A stretch of DNA of 14,681 nt from Armatimonadota bacterium (GCA_019348365.1 JAHWJO010000049.1:1-14681); one strand, 5' to 3'; counted from the stretch's first letter, positions 1 through 9,800 are shown. The notes: generated by a model not told the origin, from the letters alone. Numbers and translations: made by a program.

Positions 1-94
1 TTCGCGCAGGGCATGAGGTTAGCGACGGCCTACAATCCGCCCCGCCCGGTTGCGCCTCCCCTTTCGACTTTCGACTAGGCTTGCGACTTTCTCC

Positions 95-631
95 ATGTGG
101 GATCGCTTTCTTCCCAATACGCCCACGTTTGACCCGATCCTCGCCGGAATGGCGGGGCTGCTCCTGCTCAACTTCCTGTGGGTCCTGGTCCTCAGCTTCC
201 GCTTCCGCGCGCTGGGACGGCGGTATCGCACGCTGTTCCGGACCATGGCCGAAACCGATCTGGAAGGATTCCTTCGCGACTACCTGGAGACGGCCCGCGA
301 GGCGCACGACCGTTCCGTCCGAGCGGCGGAGCTGGCGGAGACGCTGGCGGAGGCTCAGAAGAACGGCTATCGGCGGTCCGGGGTCGTTCGCTACAACGCG
401 TTCAACGACACGAGTGGTCACATAAGCTTCTCGCTGGCGCTGATGGACGAGTATCAGAACGGATTCGTGCTCACGGGCATGCAGGGGCGGGGCGGCTGCA
501 GCATTTACGCCAAGGCCCTTCGGGAAGGCGCCTCCGACATCCCCCTGACCGACGAGGAGCGCGAAGCCATTCGGCAGGCCCTCTCCCCCGCCCCAATCAC
601 CGAACCCACGAAAGGAAGCCGCTCCCGATGA
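95..631 (+). CDS. DUF4446 family membrane-anchored protein
   Basis: This 178-residue protein has one hydrophobic segment near the N terminus (about residues 12-35), followed by a basic stretch (FRALGRRYR). A charged, probably helical or coiled-coil linker spans about residues 40-90, and a conserved C-terminal domain follows. The signature YNAFND..GH.SFSLALMDE..NGFVL, then an IYAK segment and a DEEREAI segment, is the DUF4446 pattern as I recall it. The family's function is unknown; it occurs in Firmicutes and related phyla, in some genomes near parA/parB. I chose ATG at 95 because it gives the usual short lead before the membrane helix. An in-frame TTG at 50 would add 15 residues, and neither has a strong Shine-Dalgarno. 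The basic residues after the helix suggest the C-terminal domain is cytoplasmic. Family assignment is good; function unknown. Confidence 0.85.
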   Translation: MWDRFLPNTPTFDPILAGMAGLLLLNFLWVLVLSFRFRALGRRYRTLFRTMAETDLEGFLRDYLETAREAHDRSVRAAELAETLAEAQKNGYRRSGVVRYNAFNDTSGHISFSLALMDEYQNGFVLTGMQGRGGCSIYAKALREGASDIPLTDEEREAIRQALSPAPITEPTKGSRSR

Positions 632-677
632 GTCGCGGTCCTGCCCTTCATCATGAGTCGCGGTCCTGCCCTTCATC
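628..677. repeat. Perfect 25-bp tandem duplication at the DUF4446 stop codon
   Basis: Two identical adjacent 25-bp copies lie at 628-652 and 653-677, each beginning ATGAGTCGCG and ending CCCTTCATC. The TGA stop of the DUF4446 gene (629-631) lies inside the first copy, so the duplication does not alter the protein. Each copy starts with an ATG, and the second one opens a 99-codon frame that I do not regard as a gene. The rest of 678-909 shows no gene I can support. Confidence 0.9.
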
Positions 678-789
678 CGCGGGTGCAGGAACCCGAGAGG
701 CGCCGTGGGGGAGAGGCGGCGCACGCCGGAGCCGGCCTGAAGGGCGGACGACCGTCGCCTTCCATCCTCCACGGAGGGCAGGCTGAAGG

Positions 790-813
790 ACGGAATCCGG
801 GATCTCCGTTTTT
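790..813 (+). terminator. Weak candidate intrinsic terminator after DUF4446 gene
   Basis: A short hairpin with arms ACGGAATC (790-797) and GAT-C-TCCGT (801-809) has a 3-nt loop and one bulged C. It runs straight into a T tract (809-813) on the + strand. It lies about 160 nt after the DUF4446 stop and 97 nt before the end of the convergent gene. The stem is short and bulged, so this is only a candidate. Confidence 0.35.
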
Positions 814-909
814 AGGATGTTTACGATGGGAAAGATGTTCAGTTCCGGTTTCTGCTTCAGTCTATGCTACTGCTTCCAATGGTTGGCCTCTCCAAGAGCA
901 AGCTTCCCC

Positions 910-3549
910 TTACGGCCCTGAGCAGGGGAACGGCTCGCCCATGACGATGTGACGCAGGATCAGCACCGCGTCCCCGATCGTGACCGTGCCCGTGCAGTTC
1001 ACATCCGCCGCCGCAATCACACACCCGTTCGCCGGCGCCTCCAGATCCACCGTCACCCGCAGCACAAAGATCGCGTCCCGCACGTCCACCACCCCCTCTC
1101 CGGTCACGTCCCCTTTCACCCGCTCCGCACACCGCTGCACGTTCAGCCATCCCGGTGCGACGAGCCCCGTCACCTCCTCCTCCCGGCCTCGCGCGTCCGA
1201 CACCACCGCCTTCACCGCCTCGATCCGATACGCCGTCCCCACCGGCGCCGATGGGGGAGCCGTCAATCGCAGCCGCAGCGCCTCCACGGGGCCGGAGATC
1301 GGATGAGCACTGGCCAGACTGACGTGCCAGGGGTCGTTCGGGTCCACGGCGAGGTTCCAGTCCGAGGTGGCCGGGGCGAGGGAGAAGGATGGGGCGGGAG
1401 CGGGTAAGCCGTCCGGCCCGACGGCGCGAAGGCGGAGGTCCAGGCCCGCCACTCCGGTCGAGGCTTCGGAGAGGGCGAGGGTGAGCAGCGCGGCGCCTCC
1501 GGGCTCGGCGGTGGCGTCGGAGAGGGTGAGGCGGGGCAGGAGGACGGTGAGGCGGACCGATGCGGGGGCGCTGTCAAGTTTTCCGTCGGAGGCGTTGAAG
1601 GTGAAAACGTCGGAGCCGGCATAGCCGGGTTCGGGCGTGTAGGTGAGGGTGGGCGGTGCGCCGGAGAGGGTGCCGTGGGAAGGCGGCGACACGACGGTGA
1701 AGGCGAGGGGATCGCCGTCGAGGTCGGAGCCGGAGAGGGAGACCGGGAGGGGCCGGTCTCGGAAGGAGGTGAGGGAAAGGTCCTGAACCACCGGAGCGTC
1801 GTTGACGGGCGTGACGGTGATCGAGACGGCGGCGGTGTTGCTGTCGAGCTGGCCGTCACGAGCCTGGAACGTAAAGCGGTCGGGGCCGTGATAATTCGGG
1901 GCCGGGGTGTAGGTCAGGTTCGGAGGCGTGCCGCTCAAGGTACCGTGCCGGGGGGGAGCCACGACGGAGAAGGTGAGGGGATCGCTCTCCACGTCCGTTC
2001 CCGCCAGGACGATCTCCTTCGGCGTGTCTTCGTCCAGGTTGACGCTCTGAGCCTGAGCGAGGGGAGCATCGTTGTCAGGCGTGACGGTGAGCGTGACGGC
2101 GGCGGTGTTGCTGTCCGCTTTCCCGTCGTTCGCTCTGTAGGTGAAGGAATCCGGCCCATGGTAATCCTTCGCCGGGGTATAGGTCAGGGCGGGAGCGACG
2201 CCGGTCAGCGTGCCGTGCCGGGGCGGCTCCACGATGGGGTAGGTGAGGGGATCGCCATCAATGTCCGTGGCGGAAAGCGTGAGGGGGATCGGAGTGTCTT
2301 CTGCGGTGGCGGCACTGAGATCCGTCGCGACGGGAGCATCATTCACCGGCACGACCGACAGGCTGACGGTGCCCACATCCACGGTGCTGGAGCCGTTGGC
2401 GACGCGGTAGGAGAAACTATCGGGGCCGTGGGAGTTCGGGGCCGGAGTGTAAGTGACCTGATTTCCGTTGAACGCGCCGAGGGTACCTTTCACGGGGGCG
2501 AGCGTCAGGCCATAGGTCAGCTGAGCTCCGGAAGGTGCGGAAGGAGGGGTCGGAAGGGTGATCGTTGTGGGGGTGTCTTCGTCGAGAGACGCGTCATGGA
2601 TCTTGCTGAGGGGAGCGGGGCCGTTTTGATTCAGATAGGCGGCAAACGAAAGCAGGTCGGCGCCCTGGAGCAGCAGGTCCGTCCAACCGTCTCCGTTGAG
2701 ATCGGTGGCAAGGATGAAGCGGTAAGCGCCGCCTGCGATGTACACGGGAGATTCGTGAGTGCCGTCGCTCTTGCCGAGACTGAGGGAGATCCCGCCTTGA
2801 GGGTGGAGGGCGGCCTGGTCCGAATTGCCGTCCTTGTTGAAGTCCGCCGTGACCGGACCGATGTTTTCATAGGTATAAGTATCTGGATATCCATAACGTA
2901 GTAACAACTTCTCTAACAAACGCTCGTTCTGGAATGTCCCATCCCCATTCCCGATATAAATTTCAGAAAAGTATGAATTGGAAGAAAAGTAAATTTGTGA
3001 AAAAAATCTATACAGCAGATCGATCTTGCCGTCTCCGTTGTAGTCCCCAACTGCTTTTATACTGCCGGTTGATCGGTTGGCAACATACACATTGGTTCCA
3101 CTGCCAAGAAAGGTCCCGTCGCCATTGCCCTTCACCACATTGTAATATAACGGCGTTTGCGGTCCTCCTCCATGAAAGTAGATCACGTCCAGGTTCCCGT
3201 CATGATTAACATCGGTGGCTAAAAGTGATGCTGTGTCGATGAAGTAAATCCCATTCACATGGTGATACCGATCTTCTGAGAACATACCGTCCCCCAGGTT
3301 GAGGTTGGTGATGAGTGAAGGGTAATTTTGAATAGGAGTCCGTTCAGCTCCCATTCTGGCTTTATCCGGCAGGCCATCCTTATTGAAATCCGCTCTGATT
3401 TCCCGAGCGGTAGAGTCTTCTGCAGAGCGCGTCTCATACGCCTTCCCGAAGATCGCCTGAGCCGGTCCCTGTGAAGCCGCAAAACCGGAGGCGAGGAGCC
3501 CCAGAGCTGCAACGGCGGTTCGGGAGATTTTGAATATATATCCAGCCAA
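910..3549 (-). CDS. Secreted FG-GAP / cadherin-like Ig / cohesin-like / dockerin protein
   Basis: This 879-residue modular extracellular protein has a signal peptide at about residues 1-32 (hydrophobic AVAALGLLASGFAA, then a PAQA cleavage-like end). Five DxNxDGxxD calcium loops (near residues 54, 113, 169, 236 and 283) mark FG-GAP/VCBS-type propeller repeats. Four tandem ~90-residue Ig/cadherin-like domains (about 320-671) carry recurring EDTP, HGPD.F.Y and VNDAP motifs. A cohesin-like domain follows (about 672-805: AEPGG start, GVAGLDLRL core, VVSDA..RE near its end). A type I dockerin ends the protein (about 813-872: loops DVTGEGVVDVRD and DVNCTGTVTIGD, each followed by an F/I-L-R helix). 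I chose TTG at 3549 because AAAGGAG lies 10 nt upstream and it begins a clean signal peptide; the same frame is open back to a TTG at 3642. There is no catalytic domain, so a scaffold, adhesion or polysaccharide-contact role is inferred. The FG-GAP part contains an AT-rich block unlike the rest. Confidence 0.88.
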   Translation of the reverse strand: MAGYIFKISRTAVAALGLLASGFAASQGPAQAIFGKAYETRSAEDSTAREIRADFNKDGLPDKARMGAERTPIQNYPSLITNLNLGDGMFSEDRYHHVNGIYFIDTASLLATDVNHDGNLDVIYFHGGGPQTPLYYNVVKGNGDGTFLGSGTNVYVANRSTGSIKAVGDYNGDGKIDLLYRFFSQIYFSSNSYFSEIYIGNGDGTFQNERLLEKLLLRYGYPDTYTYENIGPVTADFNKDGNSDQAALHPQGGISLSLGKSDGTHESPVYIAGGAYRFILATDLNGDGWTDLLLQGADLLSFAAYLNQNGPAPLSKIHDASLDEDTPTTITLPTPPSAPSGAQLTYGLTLAPVKGTLGAFNGNQVTYTPAPNSHGPDSFSYRVANGSSTVDVGTVSLSVVPVNDAPVATDLSAATAEDTPIPLTLSATDIDGDPLTYPIVEPPRHGTLTGVAPALTYTPAKDYHGPDSFTYRANDGKADSNTAAVTLTVTPDNDAPLAQAQSVNLDEDTPKEIVLAGTDVESDPLTFSVVAPPRHGTLSGTPPNLTYTPAPNYHGPDRFTFQARDGQLDSNTAAVSITVTPVNDAPVVQDLSLTSFRDRPLPVSLSGSDLDGDPLAFTVVSPPSHGTLSGAPPTLTYTPEPGYAGSDVFTFNASDGKLDSAPASVRLTVLLPRLTLSDATAEPGGAALLTLALSEASTGVAGLDLRLRAVGPDGLPAPAPSFSLAPATSDWNLAVDPNDPWHVSLASAHPISGPVEALRLRLTAPPSAPVGTAYRIEAVKAVVSDARGREEEVTGLVAPGWLNVQRCAERVKGDVTGEGVVDVRDAIFVLRVTVDLEAPANGCVIAAADVNCTGTVTIGDAVLILRHIVMGEPFPCSGP
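1537..2592 (-). repeat. Four tandem cadherin-like Ig (Big_9-type) domain repeats
   Basis: This is the stretch encoding residues about 320-671 of the FG-GAP/dockerin protein, four domains of ~85-90 residues in a row. Each opens with an EDTP-like motif (degenerate as FRDRP in the fourth). The second to fourth contain a D(I/V/L)(D/E)(G/S)DPL motif, PP.HGTL(S/T)G, LTYTP and a (H/A)G.D.F.(Y/F) motif. The first is more divergent and lacks the GDPL motif. The linkers between domains read VNDAP or DNDAP. Such arrays usually form extended stalks in large secreted bacterial proteins. Confidence 0.8.
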
Positions 3550-3559
3550 AGTCGGGATA

Positions 3560-3566
3560 CTCCTTT
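3560..3566 (-). promoter_or_regulatory. Ribosome binding site fixing a TTG start
   Basis: The - strand reads AAAGGAG here, a near-perfect Shine-Dalgarno, with 10 nt to a TTG at 3549-3547. That TTG is followed at once by a signal peptide. This decides the start over the TTG at 3642, which would put 31 extra, non-signal-like residues in front. Confidence 0.75.
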
Positions 3567-3614
3567 GTTGAGAAGAACCGCAGTTCCAGTAGATATTCTT
3601 CGGGAGAAATGTAA

Positions 3615-3632
3615 GCTTCCGTAAACGGAAGC
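3615..3632. promoter_or_regulatory. 18-bp palindrome upstream of the FG-GAP/dockerin gene
   Basis: GCTTCCGT and ACGGAAGC form a perfect 8-bp inverted repeat around a 2-nt centre, 66 bp upstream of the chosen TTG start. On the - strand it is flanked by TTGCTT and TACATT, 15 bp apart, which could be weak -35 and -10 elements overlapping the palindrome. That promoter reading is speculative. An operator or a leader hairpin are both possible. Confidence 0.45.
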
Positions 3633-3720
3633 AAGCCGCCAATCTATTTGATGCTGGCCCTCAAGCTGCTGTTCTCCCCCAGGAGGGGGCGATCCTCTTG
3701 CTCACTTTCATTGTATCCGA

Positions 3721-3764
3721 AAAAAGAAAAGCCGGGGGGAATCTATAACGATTCCCCCCGGCTG
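3721..3764 (-). terminator. Strong intrinsic terminator after the NHL/dockerin gene
   Basis: A perfect 14-bp stem (3731-3744 with 3751-3764; arms AGCCGGGGGGAATC and GATTCCCCCCGGCT) has a 6-nt loop. On the - strand it is followed by a T-rich tail, TTTTCTTTTTT (continuing the terminal T of the stem). It lies about 75 nt after the stop of the 2103-residue protein. It should end that transcript, which would mean the downstream dockerin gene needs its own promoter or read-through. Confidence 0.9.
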
Positions 3765-3790
3765 AGAGTCTCATCTCTGCCCAACTTTTA

Positions 3791-3824
3791 CGATGACGGC
3801 AGCGTACCAGTCCTGCCGTCATCG
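3791..3824 (-). other. 12-bp stem-loop just after the NHL/dockerin stop codon
   Basis: The arms CGATGACGGCAG (3791-3802) and CTGCCGTCATCG (3813-3824) pair perfectly around a 10-nt loop, 12 nt after the TAG stop on the - strand. No T tract follows, so it does not look like a terminator itself. It could protect the 3' end of the mRNA or be a protein-binding site. Confidence 0.7.
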
Positions 3825-3836
3825 CTTTAGAGCGGC

Positions 3837-6800
3837 CTAGATCGGCAGGCCCACCGCCTTTCGGAGGATGGCGACCACGTCCCCCACGTTCACCGCGCCG
3901 TCCGCTTTCAGGTCCGCCAGCAGCAGCTCTTCCGCCGTGAGGGTCTTCACCTCCACGATGTGCTGCAAGACCCAGATCGCGTCCGTCACGTTCACCCGCG
4001 TGTCCCGGTTCACGTCGCCCGGCTCGCCCCGCCCGATCGTCACCGTCAGGGTCGCGAACTGCCCGTCCGGGTTCGTCACCGTCAGGGTCGTCGTGCCCCG
4101 GCTCGCCGTCGCCGGCTCGGGGACCGCCGCGCTGATCGCGCCGCCGTTGAGGTACGCCGCGCTCAATGTCCGGCTGCCGAGCTTCACCGTAGCGCCGGGG
4201 CTGAAGTCGCTCCCGTTGATGAGGAGCGCCCCCGGCAGGTCGAGGTCCAGCGCTTCCGGACTCGCCGCGGTGATCGTCGGAGGCGCCGCCCCGAGGGTCA
4301 GGTCCGCTTTGCTCGCGTCGCTGCCCGCGTTCCCGGCGGCGTCCAGCGCCGACACCCTCAGTCGCGCCGTCGCGCTCTTCAGCCCGGCGGGAACGTCCCA
4401 GGTCCATGTCCGCGCGCTGCCCGGCAGGTGGGTCTTGAGGGGTCGCCACGTCGCGCCGCCGTCGGTGGAGAGCTCCACCTGCTGGTCCGACAGGTCGTCC
4501 CCGTCCACCACCGTCCACGCGACGGTCTGCGCCCGGTTCGTGTGCCAGGTCTCGCCGCCCACGGGAGCGGTGAGGGCCACTTTCGGGGCCACCGCCGCGC
4601 CCGTCTTGCCCACCGCCGCGACGGACGGGGCGCTCGTGTGGACCACCGTCCGCCGTGTCGCCGGGTCGTCGGGGTTCACCACCTCGGTCTTCACGGCCAC
4701 CACCTCGACCCGGTACTCGGTGTCGTTCGCGAGCTTCGTCAGCCGGAGGGAGGTCGCATCCCCCGCGCTCGCCGAAGCCTTCAACTCCGCTTCGATCCCG
4801 GTGTTCACGCCGTAGCGCACCTGGTACCCCTCGATACCCGCTTCCGGGCTGGGGGTCCAGGTGACCAGCAGGCTGTTCTCCGGACCGGGCTGCACCGTCA
4901 CGTTCTGCGGGGCTGCCGGGGCCTTCGGGTCGATGACGGTGACCTTCGCCGACGCGTACTTCCGAACCGGCGTGGTCGTGCCGTCGTCCGCCACGGCGTA
5001 GACGAAGTAGTCTCCCGCCGGGATCGCGCCCCCGTCGAACACCCATTGGTAGGAGCCGTCCGTGCTCGCCGGGAGGTCTTTGGCGATGAGGCTGCCGTCG
5101 TAGCCCTCCGCGTCCGTGTCGGCGTAGAGGGAGACTTTTGCATCCCCGTCGGGATCAGCGGCGTTGTAAGTGATGCTCGCCACCGACGCGCCCGCCATCG
5201 CGGCGTTCACGCTGTTCAGCGCCGGGGTGTTCTTCGCGCCCCAGCCGTCCACGACGAACGGTCCCGTCGCGCTGCTCTCCACCTGCACGATCCAGTCGCC
5301 CGCCGCCGGATCGGAGACGATATAGTAGCTCTCCTTCGCCTCGGCGTTCTGCGTGAACAGGATGCCGTGTTGCTGCGCGTTCTCCGGCGTGACGAGCGTC
5401 CCGTCCGGCTTCTTGAGGTAGAAGGTGGGCGCGCCCGCCTCCGCGTAGAGCCGGAAGATCGTCTGGGGCGTTTTCGGTGCGACGGTGATCTTCGCGAGGT
5501 CTTTGAGGGGGCCGGACTGGAGTGGCCGGAACCCGCCGGGGGAGGAGTCCGCCGGGATATAAAGGCCGTTCCCTTCAAGGGGGTTGTCGCCCATGCTCTC
5601 CCGGTCCCGGCCCATGGCGGCGAGCATCGCCGCGTTCGAGTCGGGGCCGGAGGAGAGGGGGACGGTGCCGCCCTCGTCGGTGAGGAGACCGACGCGCACC
5701 GCCGGCAGATTCCCCCAGTTGGTGCCGACCTGAACGATGACTCCGAGACCGTCCGGCTTCACCTTCGCGTTCAGCTCCAGCTCCACTTTCTTGCCGAGGA
5801 GCTCCGCAAGGTAGATCTCCGTCCAGTAGGAGAAGACGCCGTCCTGCACCGCGAGCCCCGCGTCGAGGAGCTTGTAGGGCAGCGCGATGTCGGGCCACGG
5901 CTTCGCCTTCATGATGTTGTAGGGGAACCCGCTGCCGTTCGGGATCTGCACGATCCCCTGCGCGTACCCGTTGAAGTACGGGTTGACGAGATGTCCCTGG
6001 CCGTCGTGATTCACCCCGGCGTTCACGTCGAAATTGACGAGGAAGACCTTGAAGCTGTCGATCAGCTCCACGTTGCCGCCCAGGTGGAACTTGTACGGCG
6101 GCTCGATCCCCAGGGCCACCGCCGCCACTTTCGCGGTCAGGATGTCGAGGTCGCTGGAGCCCTGGATCTTGTCGGGCCAGGTGTAGTCCACGCTCGCGTG
6201 GCTGAGTTTGATGAGCTTCGCCAGCCACTCGTGGGCCACCGTCAGGTCCGCGCCGATGTGGAGCGCGAACGGCCCCTGGCGGAGGTTGCTCACGCCGATC
6301 TCCCCGGCGGTGATGGCGAAGGGGGGCAGGGGTACGCTGTTGCCGTTGTTCCCCTCCACCCTCGCGTACACGCTGTCGAGGGAGCCCGCGATGAACTTCA
6401 CGCGCCCGAGCACGTTGAACGGCGGGGTGACGAGCATCCCCTGGCCCTCGAAGAGGTCGCGGTCCGGGGTCTCCCCGGCGATGAACTTCAGCTTCACGTC
6501 GCGAACGCCGAACCCGCCCATCTCGAACGGCGGCAGGCCCACGTCGCCGCTGAAGCGGATGCCGTCCTTCCGGTCGATGTACAGCTTCTCGACCTTTGCG
6601 GTGAGGCCCTGGATTCCCGGCACTTCGGGGAACTGGAAGTTCCCGTCGATGCGGACGCCGAGGCCGTCGGGGAGCTTGAGGCTGGGGTACGTCCCGCCGT
6701 AATCCGGCAGCCGGATCTTCTCGCGGATGCTCCAGTAGTCGCGCGGGATGGTGAGCCGGAGGCCCTCGATCCCGACGTTCACCCCCGCGATCTGCAGCAG

Positions 6801-9800
6801 GGTCTTCGCGGCGGCCTGCTGGATGCCCGCGACCTGCCCGCTCGCGTCCACCTTGAACTTGAACGACTCGCCGCGCCAGAGCACCTTCTTGCCGTACTGG
6901 ACGTTCAGCGGGTTCTTCAGGTCGATGCTGGGGATGCCGTCGAGGAAGATCGAGCCGCTCTTCATCTCCAGCTCGACCGTGGCGGCGGGGACGTTGAGCG
7001 TCGCCTTCACGGTGGGAGCCGCGCCGCCTTCCTCCAGCGGCCCGAACCGGAGGAACTGATTGATCGCCGCGTTCCCCTTCAGCTCGTAGGTGAAGACCGT
7101 CCCGTCCGGGTTTTTGGTCATCTGCTCGATCTTGTCCGCGCTGATCTCCAGGAGACCCAGGCGCAGGAACTCCAGCCCGGAGGGGTCCTTCTGCGGCTCT
7201 TCCTCGATCACCGGCGGCGGGAAGCTCCCTGCGGGAGGCTCGTACTCCACTGGAAGCTCGGCCACGGCCCCGGCTTCAAAGCCGGTGAACAGGGTGAAAT
7301 GGCCCTGTCCCGCTTCCGTCGTGCCCTGGCGGATCTGGAGGCGCATGGGCACGCCGGAAGCGGGACTCGCCGCATTGTGGAAGGCGGACACGTCCACGGT
7401 GAACTCCCGGAAGGGAGCACGGACTCCGGTCTCCCCCGCAAAAGAGAGGTCCTGCTGGAGGAGAATGTCGGAGGCCGCCGGGTTGAGGGCGTTCGCCTTC
7501 GGCTTGAGGATCAGCAGTTTCGCCGCGACGTTCGGGGATTCCGCCAGCGCCTTGAACTTGAGGGTCGGGGCGTTCGGGATAAACGGGTCGCTGGTGAGGA
7601 TGCCCCCGGAGTTCGTCGCGCCCTGCGTGTTGGACCGGACGTTCGCTGCGTAAGCCGAAGGGAATTCGATGGCTTCGGAGCAGGGGGCGGTGGTGAACTC
7701 GGTGCCCTGCTTCTCGACCTTCACGCCGCCCCCGTTCACGCCGTTGGCGGTCCAGCTCGTGAGGTCTCCCGTGGCGAAGCTGCCGTTCAGGATGCCGAGC
7801 TGCACCGTTTCGGGAACCGTCAGGGCGGTCGCGGAGGAGGGCGGGAAGGGGCGCACCGGGCGGGGCGCGTTCGGATCGGGAATGGGAACTCCCGCGATGA
7901 GGCCCGGCGCGGCAGCCGCGAAGATCTTGCGGACCCGCCGTCCCCCCATGTTGCGATAGGGGTTGAAAGGGTCGGAGATATAGAGATGGCCGGACACATC
8001 AATGGTGAGGCCACGCGGCGAACCGATCAGCGATTCAGCGGCGGGGCCGCCGTCGCCGTTGCTCCCCTTGAGCTTCTGGGCATCGCCGTTGCCCGCGACG
8101 GTGGTGATGATCCCGGTCGCAGCGTCTACTTTCCGAATGCGACCCGTTTCTCCGTGCAAGTCCCCGATATAGATGTTGCCCGCGCTGTCCACCGCCACGT
8201 CCTGCGGGTCGCCCAGTCGCGCCTGGATGGCCGGGCCGCCGTCCCCCGCGTACCCGCCTTCGCCGTATTCGAAGGGGCCGCTGCCCGCCACGGTGGAGAT
8301 GATGCCGGTCTGGAGATCGACTTTACGGATGCGGTGCTGCCCATGCACGGCGAGGAGCAGGTTGCCGTCCCGGTCCACGGTGATGCCGGTGACGCCCAGC
8401 AGCTTGGCTTCGACGGCGGGGCCGTTGTCGCCGAGCGGGGCATCGTGGCTCGAATGGCCGGCGACGAGCGAGATCGTCTTCGTGACAGCGTCCACCTTGC
8501 GGATCTGCCGGCCCTCGGCGATGTAGAGGTTTCCGGCGGCGTCCACCGCCACGTCCATCGGGTCATAAAGCCGGGCCTGGGTGGCCGGGCCGCCGTTCCC
8601 GTCGCCTACGCCGGTGCTGGACCGGCTGCCGGTTCCGGCAACGGTGGTCACTCTCCCGGTGCAAAAGTCGATCTTGCGGATGCGGGGATGGTTCTTATCG
8701 ACGATGTAGATATTGCCCTTGAGGTCCACCGCCACGCCGGTCGGGTCGTGGAGCGCGCCCAGGGTCGCCGGGCCGCCGTCGCCGGTCTCGTCCTCATCCG
8801 GGTAGCGCCACTCCTTGCCGATGACGGTGGTGATGATCCCGTTCGGGGCGACTTTGCGGACCCGGTACCGGCCGCTGTAATTATCCACGATGTAGAGGTT
8901 GCCCAGGGCATCCCAGGCGAGGCCGTGCGGCTGGACGACGGCGGCGTTGGTGGCGGGGCCGTCGTCTCCCCAGCCTTTGCCGACGACGATCTGTGCTTTC
9001 CCGCCAGGGGTAATTTTCCAGATCGTCCCGTTGGTGGACGACGTGTAGAGGTCGCCCTCCGGGCCGATCACGATCTCGGTCGGGAACTCCAGTTGGATGA
9101 GGGTGGCCGGTCCGCCGTCTCTCAGGAGCCCGCCGCCGTAGCCCTCTCCTCCGGCGACGTGATGAATGTACCCGTCCGCGATGACCCGGATCTTGCCGTT
9201 GTACGTATCGGCGATGTAGAGGTCGCCGTCTTTGTCGAGAGCCACATCGAAGGGGACCTGGAACTGCGCGCCCGACACGAGGCCGCCGTCTCCCCGGTAC
9301 CCGAACCGTCCTTCCGATCCGGCGACGTGCACCCGCTTGCCGTCCGGCGTGATCTTGTAGATCGTCATGGTGTGCCCGCCGCCGACGTAGATCGTGCCGT
9401 CCTTCGCCACGGTGATGCCCTGGTTGTAGGGGAGGTCTTTGACGACGGTGGAGAGGATTTTCGTATCCTTGTCCACCTTCCAGATGAGGCCGGAGCCGCC
9501 ATTGTCGTAGCTGTTGAGGAGGAGATGGCCTTCCGGGTCGAACGCCATGTCGGTCACCGAGTAGATCCGGGCTTCCGTGGCGAGGCTGCCGTCGCCCTTG
9601 TCACCCCCCCCGGCGTAGGTGCGGATGACGCCGTTCGGATCGACCACCCGTATGCGGTTATTCCCCCGATCCGAGATGAAGACGCTGCCGTCCGGCCCGG
9701 CCAGCACCGCGCCGGGGTTGCGGAGCTCCGCGTTGACGGCGGGGCCGCCGTCGCCGGAGAACCCCCCGCCGAAGTACCCTTCTTCGCCCGCTCCGGCAAA

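Noticed and set aside
1..78. Possible tail of an upstream + strand gene at the left edge
   Set aside because: Frame 1 is open to a TAG at 76 and frame 2 to a TGA at 14, but neither short peptide is recognisable. The region also contains a 7-bp tandem repeat (CTTTCGA twice at 61-74).
653..952. A 99-codon open frame on the + strand after the DUF4446 gene
   Set aside because: It starts in the second copy of the 25-bp duplication, lacks a Shine-Dalgarno and any domain, and overlaps the 3' end of the convergent gene.
1675..2901. A 408-codon open frame on the + strand, antisense to the FG-GAP/dockerin gene
   Set aside because: It has the same exact-register antisense effect. It closes in the AT-rich FG-GAP part, and its product is a Gly/Arg/Val-rich repeat without a known domain.
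3674..3690. CCCCC / GGGGG inverted repeat before the FG-GAP/dockerin gene
   Set aside because: The stem is only 5-6 bp with a 4-nt loop and no T tract, too little to call a terminator or operator in GC-rich DNA.
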